This document shows, one piece after another, positions 47,658-62,600 of a DNA stretch of 64,000 nucleotides; position 1 is the stretch's first letter, and every line of letters starts with the position of its first letter. The notes under the pieces are model-generated. The model was not told the origin of the DNA. It worked only from the letters and a program-made list of their open reading frames with translations, and ran no database searches. The stretch covers positions 42,299,769 through 42,363,768 of the forward strand of contig CM055903.1 of NCBI GenBank assembly GCA_029582155.1, read 5' to 3'. Origin of the DNA: Panopea generosa. Taxonomy: Eukaryota > Mollusca > Bivalvia > Adapedonta > Hiatellidae. Position numbers and translations under genes: made by a program.

Positions 47658-50600
47658 GTATGATATGGTGTTAGTAAAATATTTTATACGATACTCCATG
47701 ACTTACCCATTGGCAGTTTTATCAGCGTATTGATTGCATACAGGGTGTGTGTTGCAATATAACAAAACGTTTATTTTCAATGGACAGTAGATTAGGATGT
47801 CAGAACAAAATTTTAGGTTGTGCAAAACAGGATTATACCACAGCCACAGTCACATTTCTTACATATTGTAGACTTTGGTTTATCTTAGAAGCAACCTCTA
47901 TGGCGAGGTGGACGTTGTCTAACAGTGCGGCTAACTAGCTTTTGAGGTGACATTACAATTATGAACTTTTCACCTGTGCAATATGATGTGTTATGCACCA
48001 GATTTTGTTTTTGTTTTTCTGGCGCATAGAACATCATATTGCACAGGTGAAATTTCCATAACTGTTTTATTATATAAAATAAAAATAAATGAGTTAGTTT
48101 ACTTTACTAGATCTAGTGTCGTTTTCACCAATCATTCATGAGAATATTCATAGACTTAAGCTTGAAAATCCAAATTTCAAATCTAGATATCTAGTTTACC
48201 ATGCCAGATAAAATAATTGTGAGAGTGTATTTGATTATATATCCGGTGTCCTTACATGCTTGCACATTTTGGTCTAAAAATGACTCTCACTGTGTTTTTT
48301 AAAATTGATTCATGAGTTCTAAAAATATTCTTAAAAAATGTTGGTGAATATTATGTATATATATTTTATAAAACAATAGTAGACCCTATTTAAATAAAGA
48401 AATTAAATAACATCAACATAAAAAAATATATTGAAAATAAAATTCCTCAGGTGGGATTCGAACCATGACGGAAAAAAACAAAATCTTGCATAACACCACT
48501 GTGCCACAGACACATTTTGATAAATAGTTGTTATATTAATTTTATATTTAAACTAATTATTTGAATGTCTGTGTTTTTCTTGTTAATACTGACGACATAT
48601 ATGTATTAATGGAACAGTTGCCATTTTTGTCGTATCGGCATCTTTATTATCGATAATTTTGCTCAAATCGGACGCAAATCTCTTGTTGATAGCAATTTGA
48701 AAACAACGCCGCATTCGGAATATCTCAGTTTTCATCGTTGCATTTGGCTTAAACTTGAATTATCCAGCAGCTATTTTTAATAACCGTGTATCGTAATTTT
48801 ATGCACAGTTTTGCAAAAACCAAAGTAAAATCTGTTCAATATCATACAGTAATTTTGTTCAATGAGGGATCATTATTGCCAATCAGAATTTATTTATTTA
48901 AAGATTATATAATAATTCCCTTTAGCAAATCCGTTAAAATATTATTTAATATTCGTCACGTTTATGGTGGATTTGAAAATCTAAATCAATCATATTTCAA
49001 CTATGAATTGTAGTTTGATACGTTATTTAACTTATTTTGCATTAAAAAAACCTTATTTCAATATTTATATAAAGTACAATGCTTTTCTTGACAAAAGGGC
49101 GTTTTCGAACTCACCGTAACAAACCGTAGTCGTCTAGATGATTCCATATTTGGCGTATATATTCCATCAAGTTATAGGGACATACGCAAATATTAGTAAA
49201 TTTTAACTCAACACTAAATGTGTAGACACAGTATCCAAATATAGGATGTTTACAAACACATATAGTAATGGTTCTACCCAGGAAGACTTCGAACGTGATT
49301 TGCTCAAGTTGTCAGAACTTGTTTCAGAATCGACGTTAAGCAATTACGTTTAAAACTAAAATATAAAATAACTCCAGTCTAGGCTTCTGATATCTTAATT
49401 GATTAAACCACTTGAACACACCTTTCTTCTAAATAAAAGTTATGTACATATAGATTCTCATAAAACTATAACTATACATAATATGATCTGGTTTCTTAAA
49501 TTGCCATCGATATATATAAAAAAAAAACTCGATATTAAACAAAGAGTGTATTGTATTTGCAATATATTGACTGTCCTTTGCCATACTGATGGTCGGTAAT
49601 ATAGTGCGAAAATGCTACCTGTTGTCTCACCTGTCCCACCTGTCCTGTTTTACTGTGACCCATGTAAACTTGTTTGGGCTCAAAAGAATAAAAACAGATA
49701 CTGAACCCAAATGTGTAGTGTTGTTCATATCTATCAGTTTTCAGTTTATTTGATTGTGAATTATTATTATAGCCAACAGGAAAAGATCATAACTACTGCC
49801 GCAATGATAGTGCATACAACACAACGTATTGCATTGTTGACAAGGGGCGAGGTGTTATCGATATCGATGACTGCGATATTGAGCAATGTCCTTATAGTAA
49901 TCACGGTAATCATACAAACAATATTTATTCATATAAATTCAGTGTTTAATGAAAGAGTAAAAAGTTATAGAAATATTAAATTTGTTTTCAACATTTATGT
50001 ACCACTTGGAAAAATCTAATAATATAAAAGCAAGGTGGAATGTAGTTCAAGGTAACTTATAAATAACATAACTAAAGGAAATACTGTACGATACGTATGG
50101 TTATACAATGTAGTTAAACTCAAAATATTCCTGCTATGTAAATTATATTTCTTATGCGCAGCCTATATATTACATATGTAACAATGTATAATTACGTTTA
50201 CTTATGTTCTGTATAAGATCTCACTACACAGTTGAATTTTGTTTTTTGTTCTATATAAAATAAGGTTTAGGATTTCCGTGGTAAAAAAAGAATTCCACAT
50301 ATAAATTTTTATAGCAGGAATGTATTCCCACATAAAAATGCACAATTACTGGTAGGTTGACCAGGTAGTATTTTTTAAAGAGGATGCAGAGACACCTAAA
50401 GATTTTTTTAAAAAAGAAATCCTCAAATGCTCATAAATACATGTTGAAATCGTATAAAAATTCACTTTTTTAACACCAGCGATGTCTTATTGAACAATTT
50501 TGAAAAAATTCAAAACCAAATTATATAGGCCCTTTTATCAGCGTAAGAATCATGTTACCGTGAAAAAAGGGGCGTAACTGTGTAGTGGGACATATATCTT

Positions 50601-53600
50601 AATATGTACACACAAAATTATTGAATAAAATATAAAAAAAAATAGAAACTATAATCAGTTGGACATAATGTCAATCGTATAACACCGTTTATGTCCGCGT
50701 GATCAAGCTTTGCAGTCCAGGTCACCACCAAAATGAATATACGTAACAGGGACTACTTTTTATTAGTCTAATTTCACTTTTACTTATATTTCATACATGT
50801 AACTTATCAAACAATCAAAATATATTGTGAAGCATGTCGGATGGAACATTTTAACATATGGCCACAGATAACAAACAGCTTAAATTTTGTTACGAGTCAT
50901 TCTGTAGACAAACCTTTATTAAATATACAGCGTTTCAGACTGTAAAATCAATGCGTCTTTTGAGTAATTTGTTAGATTTGGCGAGCCTTTATATTTGTAT
51001 AAAAACATGTATTTTAACACAATTTTTAACATAATTTCAGATGATATGTTCGTACTTCAAAACATTAAAATAAAGTGCAATTCATTTTATATGCTAATAA
51101 TTGCACAAGGTATATATTCTTTCATTCTTAAAGTGCTTTTCTATTCAAATGTGTATATACCAAATTTTGACAAATTCTCATTAGTTAAAAGCATGTCAAT
51201 TCATTAAGTCTTTTATTTTGAATACGCGTTTTCTTCTTTTCATGGTAACTTCCGTAGAATAATCAAGCGCCTGCGCTGTTCCTTTCATCCAATAGACCTT
51301 AGAATACATCCTAATTTATTCATTTTTTTCCGCTTCGTTACTGTCCAACATTCAAAGACTTACCTTTCCATTCAATGATATGCAAAATATGTTAATAAAA
51401 AAATTCATTATGAAACATTATACTATGAATATCAAATTTTATTTCAATTTATGCGTGCACAAAATGACCTATTTATGTGTCGACGTGCCGTAAAACACCA
51501 TTCATTCATTCATTATTTCACTTTCAAAGTTTTCGGATTTCGTAATTCAGCAATCAAATCGATATCAAAAATGAAAAACAAATATATATGTTAATTATTA
51601 AACACTTCTTAACTTTTTTTGAACAAGAGTTTCTTGACAAATTGTTACAAGAAAATATTGATGCAAAGCAGTAAAGATGACTGAAATATATTGTACACCA
51701 TATGTAACTGACAATTTATACAGCCTTTATGTAACCTGGACCACTCTTGTAATGACAATGCTGTATGTATTGCAAATTAAATTCTAAGACTATTTCTATA
51801 GGAAATAATAGGAAATAATATTACTTCAGTTTTTAACGGAACAGTAAATCATAATCGTGATACCGTTATTGATTTAACATAATACGTGAAACATGTTTGC
51901 TTTAACATAATCCGTGAAACATGTTTGATTTAACATAATCCGTGAAACATGTTTGATTTTATGAAAGGGTATCACCGCCATAACTCTTAGTCTGAAATTT
52001 GTCGTTTGTTCTTTGTGCAATGGGTGTAAATGTTTCTTTCTTCTTAGTTCTTTGTGGGAAATGAAACATTTCACCTTTGTAACTTTGCAATTTGTCTATC
52101 CTACAATATCCTATCATTGTAAAAGTTACATACTTCCTGTCATAATATAACGAGTTCAGCACAATCACGTGAAAAAAGTTTCAAAAGGATCGAATTGTGC
52201 AAACGTTTAACTATGCAGTAAGCATGTTGTACAATGCACTTAGGCATATGTAACAATGCGAAATACACAGTTTGCATTGTCAATTATGACGACAGGTGCC
52301 GCTAAAAATATATAAAAGAATAACGACTGGTCCCTAGTAGAATCGGTGTTGCTTTGTTTTCATCGTTAGTCATATGGAACATATGGTCAGCTACCACCAT
52401 TGAAAGGATCTCTCTGATCGACTGAAAAAAGTATAGGGGATGTTCAGAGCATATATTTTTATAGTAAGCTTAATTTTGGTTGGATGAAAATGTCAAACTG
52501 GCAAATGATCACAATAAAATATAAGTTTATTATGTTTGTGTCAATAAAAGAATTATGTTCTGTGACTGACTAAATTCATTTTATCAAGGAAACTGAGTGG
52601 AAAGTAAAATTGGTGAAATTTACTTTTTTCATGCTGAAAGTTGGGGTATCTAACAAAAGTGTTAGACAGTGATACTTTTGACCCCGTTTTGGGGACATAT
52701 TAATTTGAGTCTAGGATAGTACTTTACTATGATGAATGACATTTTGGTGGAGCGCGTGGTCAAGTGGTAGAGCATCGAACTCATGATCGGAGAATCGTGG
52801 GTTCTGTCCTCTGCTACGACTTTGTGTGGTGTTCTCGAGCAAGACACTTTTCAGCATATGCTTAGTACTGGTTCGAACCATGAATACTTCGAGCGTGATT
52901 GTTAAGTTGTAATAACTTGTTTCACAATTGAAGTAAAGTAAATAAGTTTAAACTAGCGAATGCTAGAAATAGTGAACATTAGGTCAAACGTTATAATGTA
53001 AGTCTATGGAAAACGCAATGGTGGTGGCTGACCTAAAAGAAACCTCACACTTACATTCGTGCACTGAAAAGTACTACATCATATTAAATTACTATCCTAG
53101 ATTCAAAAGTACCACTTTTTACCACTTTTTGCCCCCTGAAGTTTGGTACCCCCACTTTTAGCATAAAAAAAAATAAATATCACCAATTTTACTTTTCATA
53201 CAGTTTCCTTAATAAAATATATTTCGTCTGTCACACAAAAAAAAAAATTTTTTATTGACACAAACATAATATATATTTTATTGTGATCAAGTGACAGTTT
53301 GACATTTTCATCCAACCAGTAATAAGCTTTCTATAAAAATATTTGCCCTGAACATCTCTATACTTTTTTCAGCCAATCAGAGAGATCCTCTCAATGGTGG
53401 TAGCTGACCTAAAGTAAGGCTGTATTTCGAGTCGCGAATTCTGATGATTGTTTACAGCAAATATTTCCATTCGCAACTTCTTGGGTTGTTTACAGGGGAC
53501 CTGTCTGTAACTGAACGTTATAAAGGGAAGTTGTGATTTATTACAATGATGACGTTCAGCGGCAGCACAGTCGAAACAGTCTGATACCATGTCCAAAAAC

Positions 53601-56600
53601 ATTCCCTACACTCATTACAAAGGGATAGAACATTGGCATAAAAAAAGATACGTGACTGACTGCAGCCGAAACACATATCGAAACATACATCAAATTCTAA
53701 AAATAAATTTTACACAGCAAGTAATGTTTAATCTGACACAAAGAGACAAGACGTATGTAACTTTTACAATGATAGGATATAGTCGGATAGACAAATAGCA
53801 AAGTTACAAAGGTGAAATTTTTCATTTTCCACAAAGAACTAAGAATAAAGAAACATTTACACCCATTGCACAAAAAACAAACGACAGATTTCAGAATAAG
53901 AGTTATGGCGGTGATACCCTTCCATATGATTTAACATAATCCGTGAAACATGTTTGATTTAACATATTACGTGAAACATGTTTGATTTAACATTATCCGT
54001 GAACATGTTTGATTTAAAATAATACGTGAAACATGTTTGATTTAACATAATACGTATTTCTGAGAATGCTTATGATGAATAGTTCAACAAAAACACGTAA
54101 ATTAAATTTAAACGTCTATTTAATCAAAGTTTCTGTTACTCATTCACCTTTATTTCTGCCCCCCCCCCCCCCCCCCCCCCCCCGAGAATTCTTATGTTAT
54201 TGCAGTTCTATCATCGAGTTCAAATATTTAGTTCGTAGTTTAGATTGTGCAATATATGTTTAAGAATATCATTGCCCGAAGTACTACTTTGGAAAACGAT
54301 GTCAGCATGTATGCTACTAGTGTAAACAGACGTGTAATAATGTAACTGGAATGTGTCTAGAAGGATGTTCTCCTTGCTGGGCTGGAGAAAAATGTGACGA
54401 AGGTAAGCTTTTTTATTCACAGAGAAGTCAAGTTATAACATAGTATTACGTGTAATAATGTAACTGGAATATGTCAAGAAGGATGTTTCTCTGGCTGGGC
54501 TGGAGAAAAATGTGGCGAAGGTAAGCTTCTTTTATTCACAGAGAAGTCTAGTTACAACAGACATGGAATAATGTAACCGAAAAGTGTCTAAAAGGATGTT
54601 CTCCTGGCTGGGCTGGAGAAAAAAGTGACGAAGGTAAACTTCATTTATTCACAGAGAAGTCTAGTTATAACATACGTGTAATAATGTAACTGAAGTATGT
54701 CAAGAAGGTTGTTCTTCTGGCATGGTTAGGGAAAAATGAGATTCTTTTATTCACACAGAAGTTTAGTTATACCATTGCATTACGTGTAATAATGTACATG
54801 GAATGTGTCAAGAAGGCTGTTCCTTTGGCTGGGCTGGAGAAAAATGCGACAAAAGTGAGATTATTTTATTCACAGAGAAATCTTGTTATAACATACGTGT
54901 AATAATGTGACGGGAATGTGTCAAGAAGGCTGTTCCTCTTGCTGGGCTGGAGAAAAATGTAACGAATGTAAGCTTCTTTTATTCACAGAGAAGTCTAGTT
55001 ATCACATACGTGGAATAATGTAACTGGAATGTGTCAATAAGTTTATTGTTTAGCTTGGTTTGAGAAAAATGTGACAAAGGTAAGCTTCTTTTATTCACAG
55101 AGAAGTCTTGGTATAACATACGGGTAATAATGTGACGGGAATGTATCAAGAAGGCCTTTCCTCTTGCTGGGCTAGAGAAAAATGTAATGAAGGTAAGCTT
55201 CTTTTATTCACCGAGAAGTCTGGTTATCACGTACGTGGAATAATGTAACTGGAATGTGTCAATAAGTTTATTGTTTAGCTTGGTTTGAGAAAAATGTGAC
55301 AAAGGTAAGCTTCTTTTATTCACAGAGAAGTCTTGGTATAACATACGGGTAATAATGTGACGGGAATGTATCAAGAAGGCCTTTCCTCTTGCTGGGCTAG
55401 AGAAAAATGTAATGAAGGTAAGCTTCTTTTATTCACCGAGAAGTCTGGTTATCACGTACGTGGAATAATGTAACTGGAATATGCCAATAAGTTTATTGTT
55501 TTGCTGGATTTGAGAAAATGTGACGAAAGTAAGCTTATTTTATTCACAAAGAAGTGTAGGTGTAACATACGTGTAATAATGTAACTGAATGTGTCTAGAA
55601 GAATGATTTCATGACTAGGCTGGATAAAGATAAGACGAGGGTAACCTTCTTTTAAAGAGAGTCTTGTTGTAACAGACATGTTATAATTTAACCAAAACGT
55701 GTCCAGAATGATATTCGCTGGAGAAAAATGTGAGAAGGTTATCATCTTTTATACACATAGAGGTCTAGTTGTAACAGACGTGTAATAATGAAAACGGAAT
55801 GTGTCCAGATTAATGTTCTCCTAGATGGGCTGGAGAAATGTGAGACAAAGGCAAGCTTCTTTTATTCAGAGAGAAGTCTAGTTATAACATACATGGAATA
55901 ATGTAACTGGAATGTGTCAAGAAGGCTGTTCTTCTTGCTGGGCTGGAGAAAATTGTGACAAAAGTAAGCTTCTTTTATTAACAAAGAAGTATAGTTATCA
56001 TATAGTGTAATTTATCATATAGTGTAATAATGTAACTGGAATGTGTCAAGAAGATTGTTCTTCTGGCTGGGCTGGAGAAAAATGTGACAAAGGTAAGCTT
56101 ATTTTATTCACTGAGAAGTCTAGTTATAACATAGTATTACGTGTAATAATGTAACTGGAATGTGTCAAGAAGGCTGTTCCTTTGGCTGGGCTGGAGAAAA
56201 ATGTGACGAAGGTAAGCTTCTTGTATTCACAGAGAAGTGTAGTAATAACATACGTGTAATTATGTGACTGGAATGATGTGTCAAGAAGGATGTTCTTCTG
56301 GCTGGGCTGGAGAAAAACGTGACGAAGGTAAGTTTCTTTTTATATTCACAGAGAAGTCTAGTTAAGTTATCACATACGTGGAATAATGTAACTGGAATGT
56401 GTCAAGAAGGTTGTTCTTCTGGCTGGGCTAGAGAAAAATGTAACGAAGGTAAGCTTATTCTATACATCGAGAAGTCTAGTTATAACATATGTGTAATAAT
56501 GTAACTGGAATGTGTCCAGATGGATGTTTTCCTGGCTTGGCTGGAAAAAGTGGGACAAAGGTAATCTTTTTATTTTTTTATACACAAAGAAGTCTAGGTG

Positions 56601-59600
56601 CAACATATGTGTAATAATGTGACTGAATGTGTCTAGAAGAATAATTTCATGATTGGGCTGGATAAAAAATATGACGAGGGTAACCTTCTTTTAAACAAAG
56701 AGAGTCTTGTTGTAACAGACACGTTATAATTTTACCGAAACGTGTCCAGAATGATATTCGCCTGGATGGACTAGAAAAATGTGAGGAAGGTAATCATCTA
56801 TTATACACAGAGAGGTCTTGTTGTAACAGACGTGTAATATTGTAAACGGAATGTATCCAGAAGGATGTTGTCCTGGATGGGCTGGAGAAAGATGAGACAA
56901 ACATAATCGTCATTTATACACAGAGAGGTCTAGTTGTAAAACACGTGTTATAATGTAACTGGAATGTCTCCAGAAGGATGTTCTCCTGGATGGGCTGTAG
57001 AAAAATGAGACAAAGGTAATCGTCATTTATACACAGAGATATCTAGTTGTAAAACACGTGTTATAATATAACCGGATGTTGTCCTAGATGGGCTGGAGAA
57101 ATATGTGACAAAGATAATCGTCATTTATACACAGAGCTGTCTAGTTGTAAAGCACGTGTTATAATGTAACCGGAGTATGTACTGAGGGATGATCTCTTGG
57201 CTTGGCTAGAAAAAATATTGCGACGGTAATCGTCTATTATACACAGAGAAGTCTTGTTCTAACAAACGTGTAATAATGTAACCGGAATATACCCAGAAGG
57301 ATGTTTCGTGGCTCGGATGGACCACGGTAAGCTTATTTTATACAGAGAAAAGTCTAATTGTAACAGACATGTAATAATAATAACCGGAATATGAACAGAA
57401 TAGTGTTCTCCTGGCTGAACTGGAGAAAAAATATGACAAAGGTCATCTTCTTTTATCCGGAGTACGTTCAAGTATAAATAGTTGATTTCGAAAACAACGA
57501 CTGGTCTCTTTGTTTATACTGATAAGTATGCCGTCAGCTGTTTGATAAAAAGACAACTATTTCGCACCTGTATTGTAATGCGATTTCCAATTTATGGCTT
57601 TCTTTGTTCGGCCACTTCCTTGACACAACTTCTTCGAAGACAAAATCCTTACAGGTAAGCTGCGTAATGACATACGCGTTGATCTTTAGCCCATCTCTCA
57701 TTGTCGGTCCAGGGCCACCAGTTTTCATTGGTTTGTTCACTGAACTGAGAATAGGGAATACAATCTCTAAGTAATTCTAATACGGCAGTCTATTCTGTCT
57801 TTTATTTAGAATCTTTGTAAAACTTTGTCAACAAAATAAAAGTTCATTTAATTTTACTTGGAGTATATTTTTAATACAAACTTGCTCTATTCTCAGACGA
57901 TACAACAAGAAAAAATCACTACAACAATAACAACAACAAACCACAGGGCACCGCTTAAACCATTGATTAACTGATAACAGGTGGACTATAATATAACCGG
58001 AATGTATACATACTGATTTTTTCGTCTGAATTGGATATTATGGTGGCCAATAAAATCCTCATTATTTACACAAATTAACGCAGTTATAACTTGTTATAAC
58101 TTGGTATACAATTTTGCGGTATGCTAAAAATATTTGATGAATCAACTAAAGCAATGCAGATTATATAATATTGATTAAACTCGGTAATCGGTTAGTTTTT
58201 ATTAAGCATAGTTGTTCAAATTCAGACCTGTTGGTACATTTACTAATTTCTGATAGCCAATACGTGCCTGAGAAAAATGGTTGAGTAACAAGCATCACTT
58301 ACTTTATCTATAAATTAGATTTTGTGCCACTCAGAGTCAAGGGGTCCGTTTCACGTAGTTTTAGAAAACATACTTTTAAATTGAATTCTTCCCAACAAAA
58401 TTGCTTTACCAAAGACAATTACATATGTACATTCATAACACATATGCATTTATTGGTAAATATATCATGCGACATAATCAATTTAAGTGAGGTAACAGTA
58501 TTGAATAAAAAACCGTTGAGGAAAATCTAAAGTTTTATAATGACCGGAACAGCTAACCCGCCACCTGACATTTTATGTACCGGACATTTCATGAATTTTC
58601 TCAAACATTATAAACGCAATTTCATTGAAATTTTGACTTGGATAAAAAAACAACAATAATGCTTTATAAAATAAAACAACAAAAAATTTTGATTACACTT
58701 CTCAATATATCGACACTGCTATTCATAGATACTGGAAATATAAAAGTGGCGGGTTAGCTGTTACGTTCAGTATATGTAGGGTGAAACCGGGCTCGACGCC
58801 TCAATGATATCTAAAAGTGTAATGATAATATCCATATTTGCAGTTATGAACGAGCAAACTCATTGTTCAAAATTTAAATCAGTTGAGTACAATATCATAT
58901 AACCTATACTTTGGCATGTTAAGCATTTGTTTTGAGATCATTTTAAAACTATATGCGACCTAAAAGGAAAGCTAGCGACTATGTACGATAAAATCGAAAT
59001 TTTACAATTAGTTCTGTAAGCGGAGCAGCTTATCTACATATTACAATTTCTAATCAGTATGTATATATACATATATCGACAACCTTTTCCGTAGGAATTG
59101 TATAAATATGTCTATTTTTACTGATGAAGTAAACAACCAAACTTAATGAAACCATCACTTTTTTAAAACATTAGAGGCCCAATTTTATTATAGCTGGATC
59201 TTTATCACAATTTATTATAAGCGTAGTTAATACATTAGACAATATATAATTACTATGTTTTAGCAGAACACAACCCAAGGAAATACAAATGTATGTAATT
59301 ATTCTTATTTGTCTTACTATATACAATGGGTAACTACCTAACTCACTATACAATAGTGAACTACTTGTTGACATTTTAACATGAAGCAGTCATTTTATGT
59401 CCTGTGTAGCCGTTCTATAATATTCGTCCTATCAAAGCCCCATTTTTCATACGAATAGTTTAATATAGAAGCTACATAAGCATCAAATTAAATCAACATA
59501 ATATGTATCAATACGTCTAACATTTGTGTGATATTAACAAAGAACCAATATCTTTCAAAACTTTCCCCGTCAACGTTTTAGTAGCATTTTAAAATGAATC

Positions 59601-62600
59601 TTCACTTGTAGAGACACTCCTAAATAATTAAAACTAGGAACTCTTTCAAATGCTTCCCCATTATATTGAAAACATCATTTTTATTAATTGTTCTTCCTTT
59701 TCTGAGTACAGTTACCTTTGTTGTTTTTTACTTTAATTTTTAATTTGGTGCAATAGTCTTCTAGATTATTTAATAACATTTGAAGTCTGCTTGCTATTTC
59801 AGTAATATACAAATAAAAGGTTAATTTAAAGTCAAGCTCGTATTCTGATCACGTTGAATAAAAATTCAATATCATTAACGAACAATGAAAATAAAAAAAT
59901 GGCGAAATTATTTCCAATTGTTACAATCCCACTTCACAGTTGTAAACATCTGATCAGAATACACACGTTTACATCATCATACAACGACCGAATAGCTTTG
60001 AAAAGCACCATTTATACTTGCTCTTATTAATTTCGACCAAGGAGAATTTCTATAAATATATATAAAATAATTTTAAATATATATCGCATCTACAATGCTA
60101 TAATTTGCCTTCAAAATCAAATCGGTCATCTGTAACGATCTCTTTGCCTTATGTCTTTTTTTAATCTTCCATTTATAACAACAGTGGATAATTTGGCGAA
60201 ACGACATACTAGTGCAATCTCTCTATAATTGGCGGGGTCATTAGATTCTTCCTTTTTTATAAACTGGGATAACAACTCCCTTAGATCATGATTTGGGGAA
60301 ACGTTGTTTATAGAGGATATAATTGAATAAAAATGCCTAAAGCTTATCTAATATGTTTAGTCTTTCCTTGAAAATATTCGTATAATTTATTATGTTTTTA
60401 AAAAGAGCAACATTTATTTGTACCTACTAACTTAATTGATTTCCTAATTTCTTTTATAGTAAATGGTAAATCTAGTCCATCAATTTAACGTTTGTCTGCA
60501 TTGATATCAAAATTATGCAGAAATCTTGAATCCTGTTCAGTTTTGAATACCGAAGATGAATCTTTAAAATAGTAATAAAACCAGCCAAATTAACATTACC
60601 GTTTGGTTGGGGTGTCTACTTTTGGCTATTCTGCATTTATTTATATCGATTTATATGAATTGTCTTACACTGATGTTTTTGCCAGCGGTTACACTCTCTG
60701 TCTTACCCGCTTTGTAAATGTACCATTTATAGACGGTTGTGTTTGTTTAAAAAATAATAAGAGGTTAATATGAAGATAAACTCGATTAGTGATAATGGAA
60801 TAAGGTATTTTATCACTTTCCAAGGCTGTCGTCATAACAAGGCACTGCTAATCACAACTGTAGCATTCCAGAATATTAATTGATGCTACCATAATATTTT
60901 ATTATGATATTTCTTTGTGGGGATTGGGTTAGGGTGTTTTAATTTGTGAACAGTTAACTTGATTTGTTTAAATTGGAAACGGCATTGAAATTAAAACTCA
61001 AAATGTATGCAAACACATGCTATTTATGTGTATCTTTGTTTGTCTTTCTTACATTATTTCTTACAAAAATGGCTTATCCGTGGCCGAGTTGTCTAAGGCG
61101 CTGTCTAAAGATCATTTACTTCTCACCGCTAAGGTTGTAGGTTCGAGACCCGCATGATTCAAATAAACTTTATGTGAGAAAGTTTGCAAGTAACATGCGG
61201 TAGAATGATGGTTTACTCAGATTTATTTATTCATTCAATGAAACTGGAAATGCCATATATAACCTGAAATGTGTTTAAACGGCGTTAAACCTCGTTAAAA
61301 AAACAACAAAATATTATGAATAAAAACGTCTGTCTATTATAAACCTGTCTGTATTTTATTATGCAAACAAATGTTGTTATTTTATCTGACAAATTACATC
61401 TTCAATTTCAGTTTAGCTTTACTGATTATCATACCGTCACAGTAAGTCACAATAAGTCACAATAAGTCACAGTAAGTAATGTGACATCTTAAATAACTCC
61501 CCTATTTCCATTTGACTCTTCTTTACATGACTCTCTATGTAATAACTGAGATAATCAGACAGTGAATATTTGTTCTGTCATAGAGAGCTTGCATATAATG
61601 TTCCTATGAACATTTTCCTTCCCCATGTCATTGGCCTTTGACCGGGACTGTAACCAAGAAGATTCTTAGTAAATTCAAATGATAACGCAATGCCTAAATG
61701 AGATCTAGATTATGATATGCATTGTTCAGGAATTATGCGAGGTCTTTGGTTACGAACTCATTTCAGTAGTGATAAAAGACGAAATATGATAAATGCATAT
61801 CATTTGTTATATGGTATTTCTATATGGGGACTATTTGTTTCAGGGTAACCTGGTACAATACAGTAGAAATCATAATTTCTGCCGTTCTCTACCTCATGGA
61901 ATTGGATTCTGGTGTGTCGTCAACCGCAAACTAAAGTCTTGTGATATTCCAAAATGTTCGGAACGGACAGGTATACGTTTGTTTTGATTTATTCGAGGAC
62001 TCTTATAACCTATTACTACAATGTTTGTGTAATCGTGTAACCACGTTGACTCAGCTGAATGTTGTATCAGTACCTTCCGAATAGCCAAATAACTTATAGC
62101 CAAATATATATGGTCTTTGTTCTAGCTTCTTCGTCGGATATTGAGTGACGTCACATAAGACTATGTTGCTGTTCTGTCAAAATAAACTGGTATCTACTTT
62201 TACAACAGTGAATATAATAACAAAGTATTTACACGATGTGTGACGGTCATTCAGTCACTCAACAATTAAAACATTTTGTGTTTTTTTTTTCCTAGTAGAT
62301 CTAAAATGTTACTAGAATACATCGAAATGATTTATACACATGTCTTTTATATAGCATGTGAGTAGTCACAAATCTCTTTGACTGAATCTTACTCATATAA
62401 ACTATCAGTTCATGTATGTTAATTGTCTGTCCAGTCCAGATATGTTGAATGAAAAACCATAGTACATAAGTCATGGTTGACACCATTTATTGGTTTGGCA
62501 GATGCCCTGATATTGTGTTTATTGTTTGCATTGTAGGTAGGCGCGCTCGCCGTAGTCTGATCTGTACATTTATGTTTGGTTATTCACAAAATAATTATCT

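Noticed and set aside
49711..50019. 102-codon ORF with hydrophobic residues as a membrane protein
   Set aside because: The kringle frame on the same DNA (49773-49905) has diagnostic residues and splice sites; the long ORF is its shadow.
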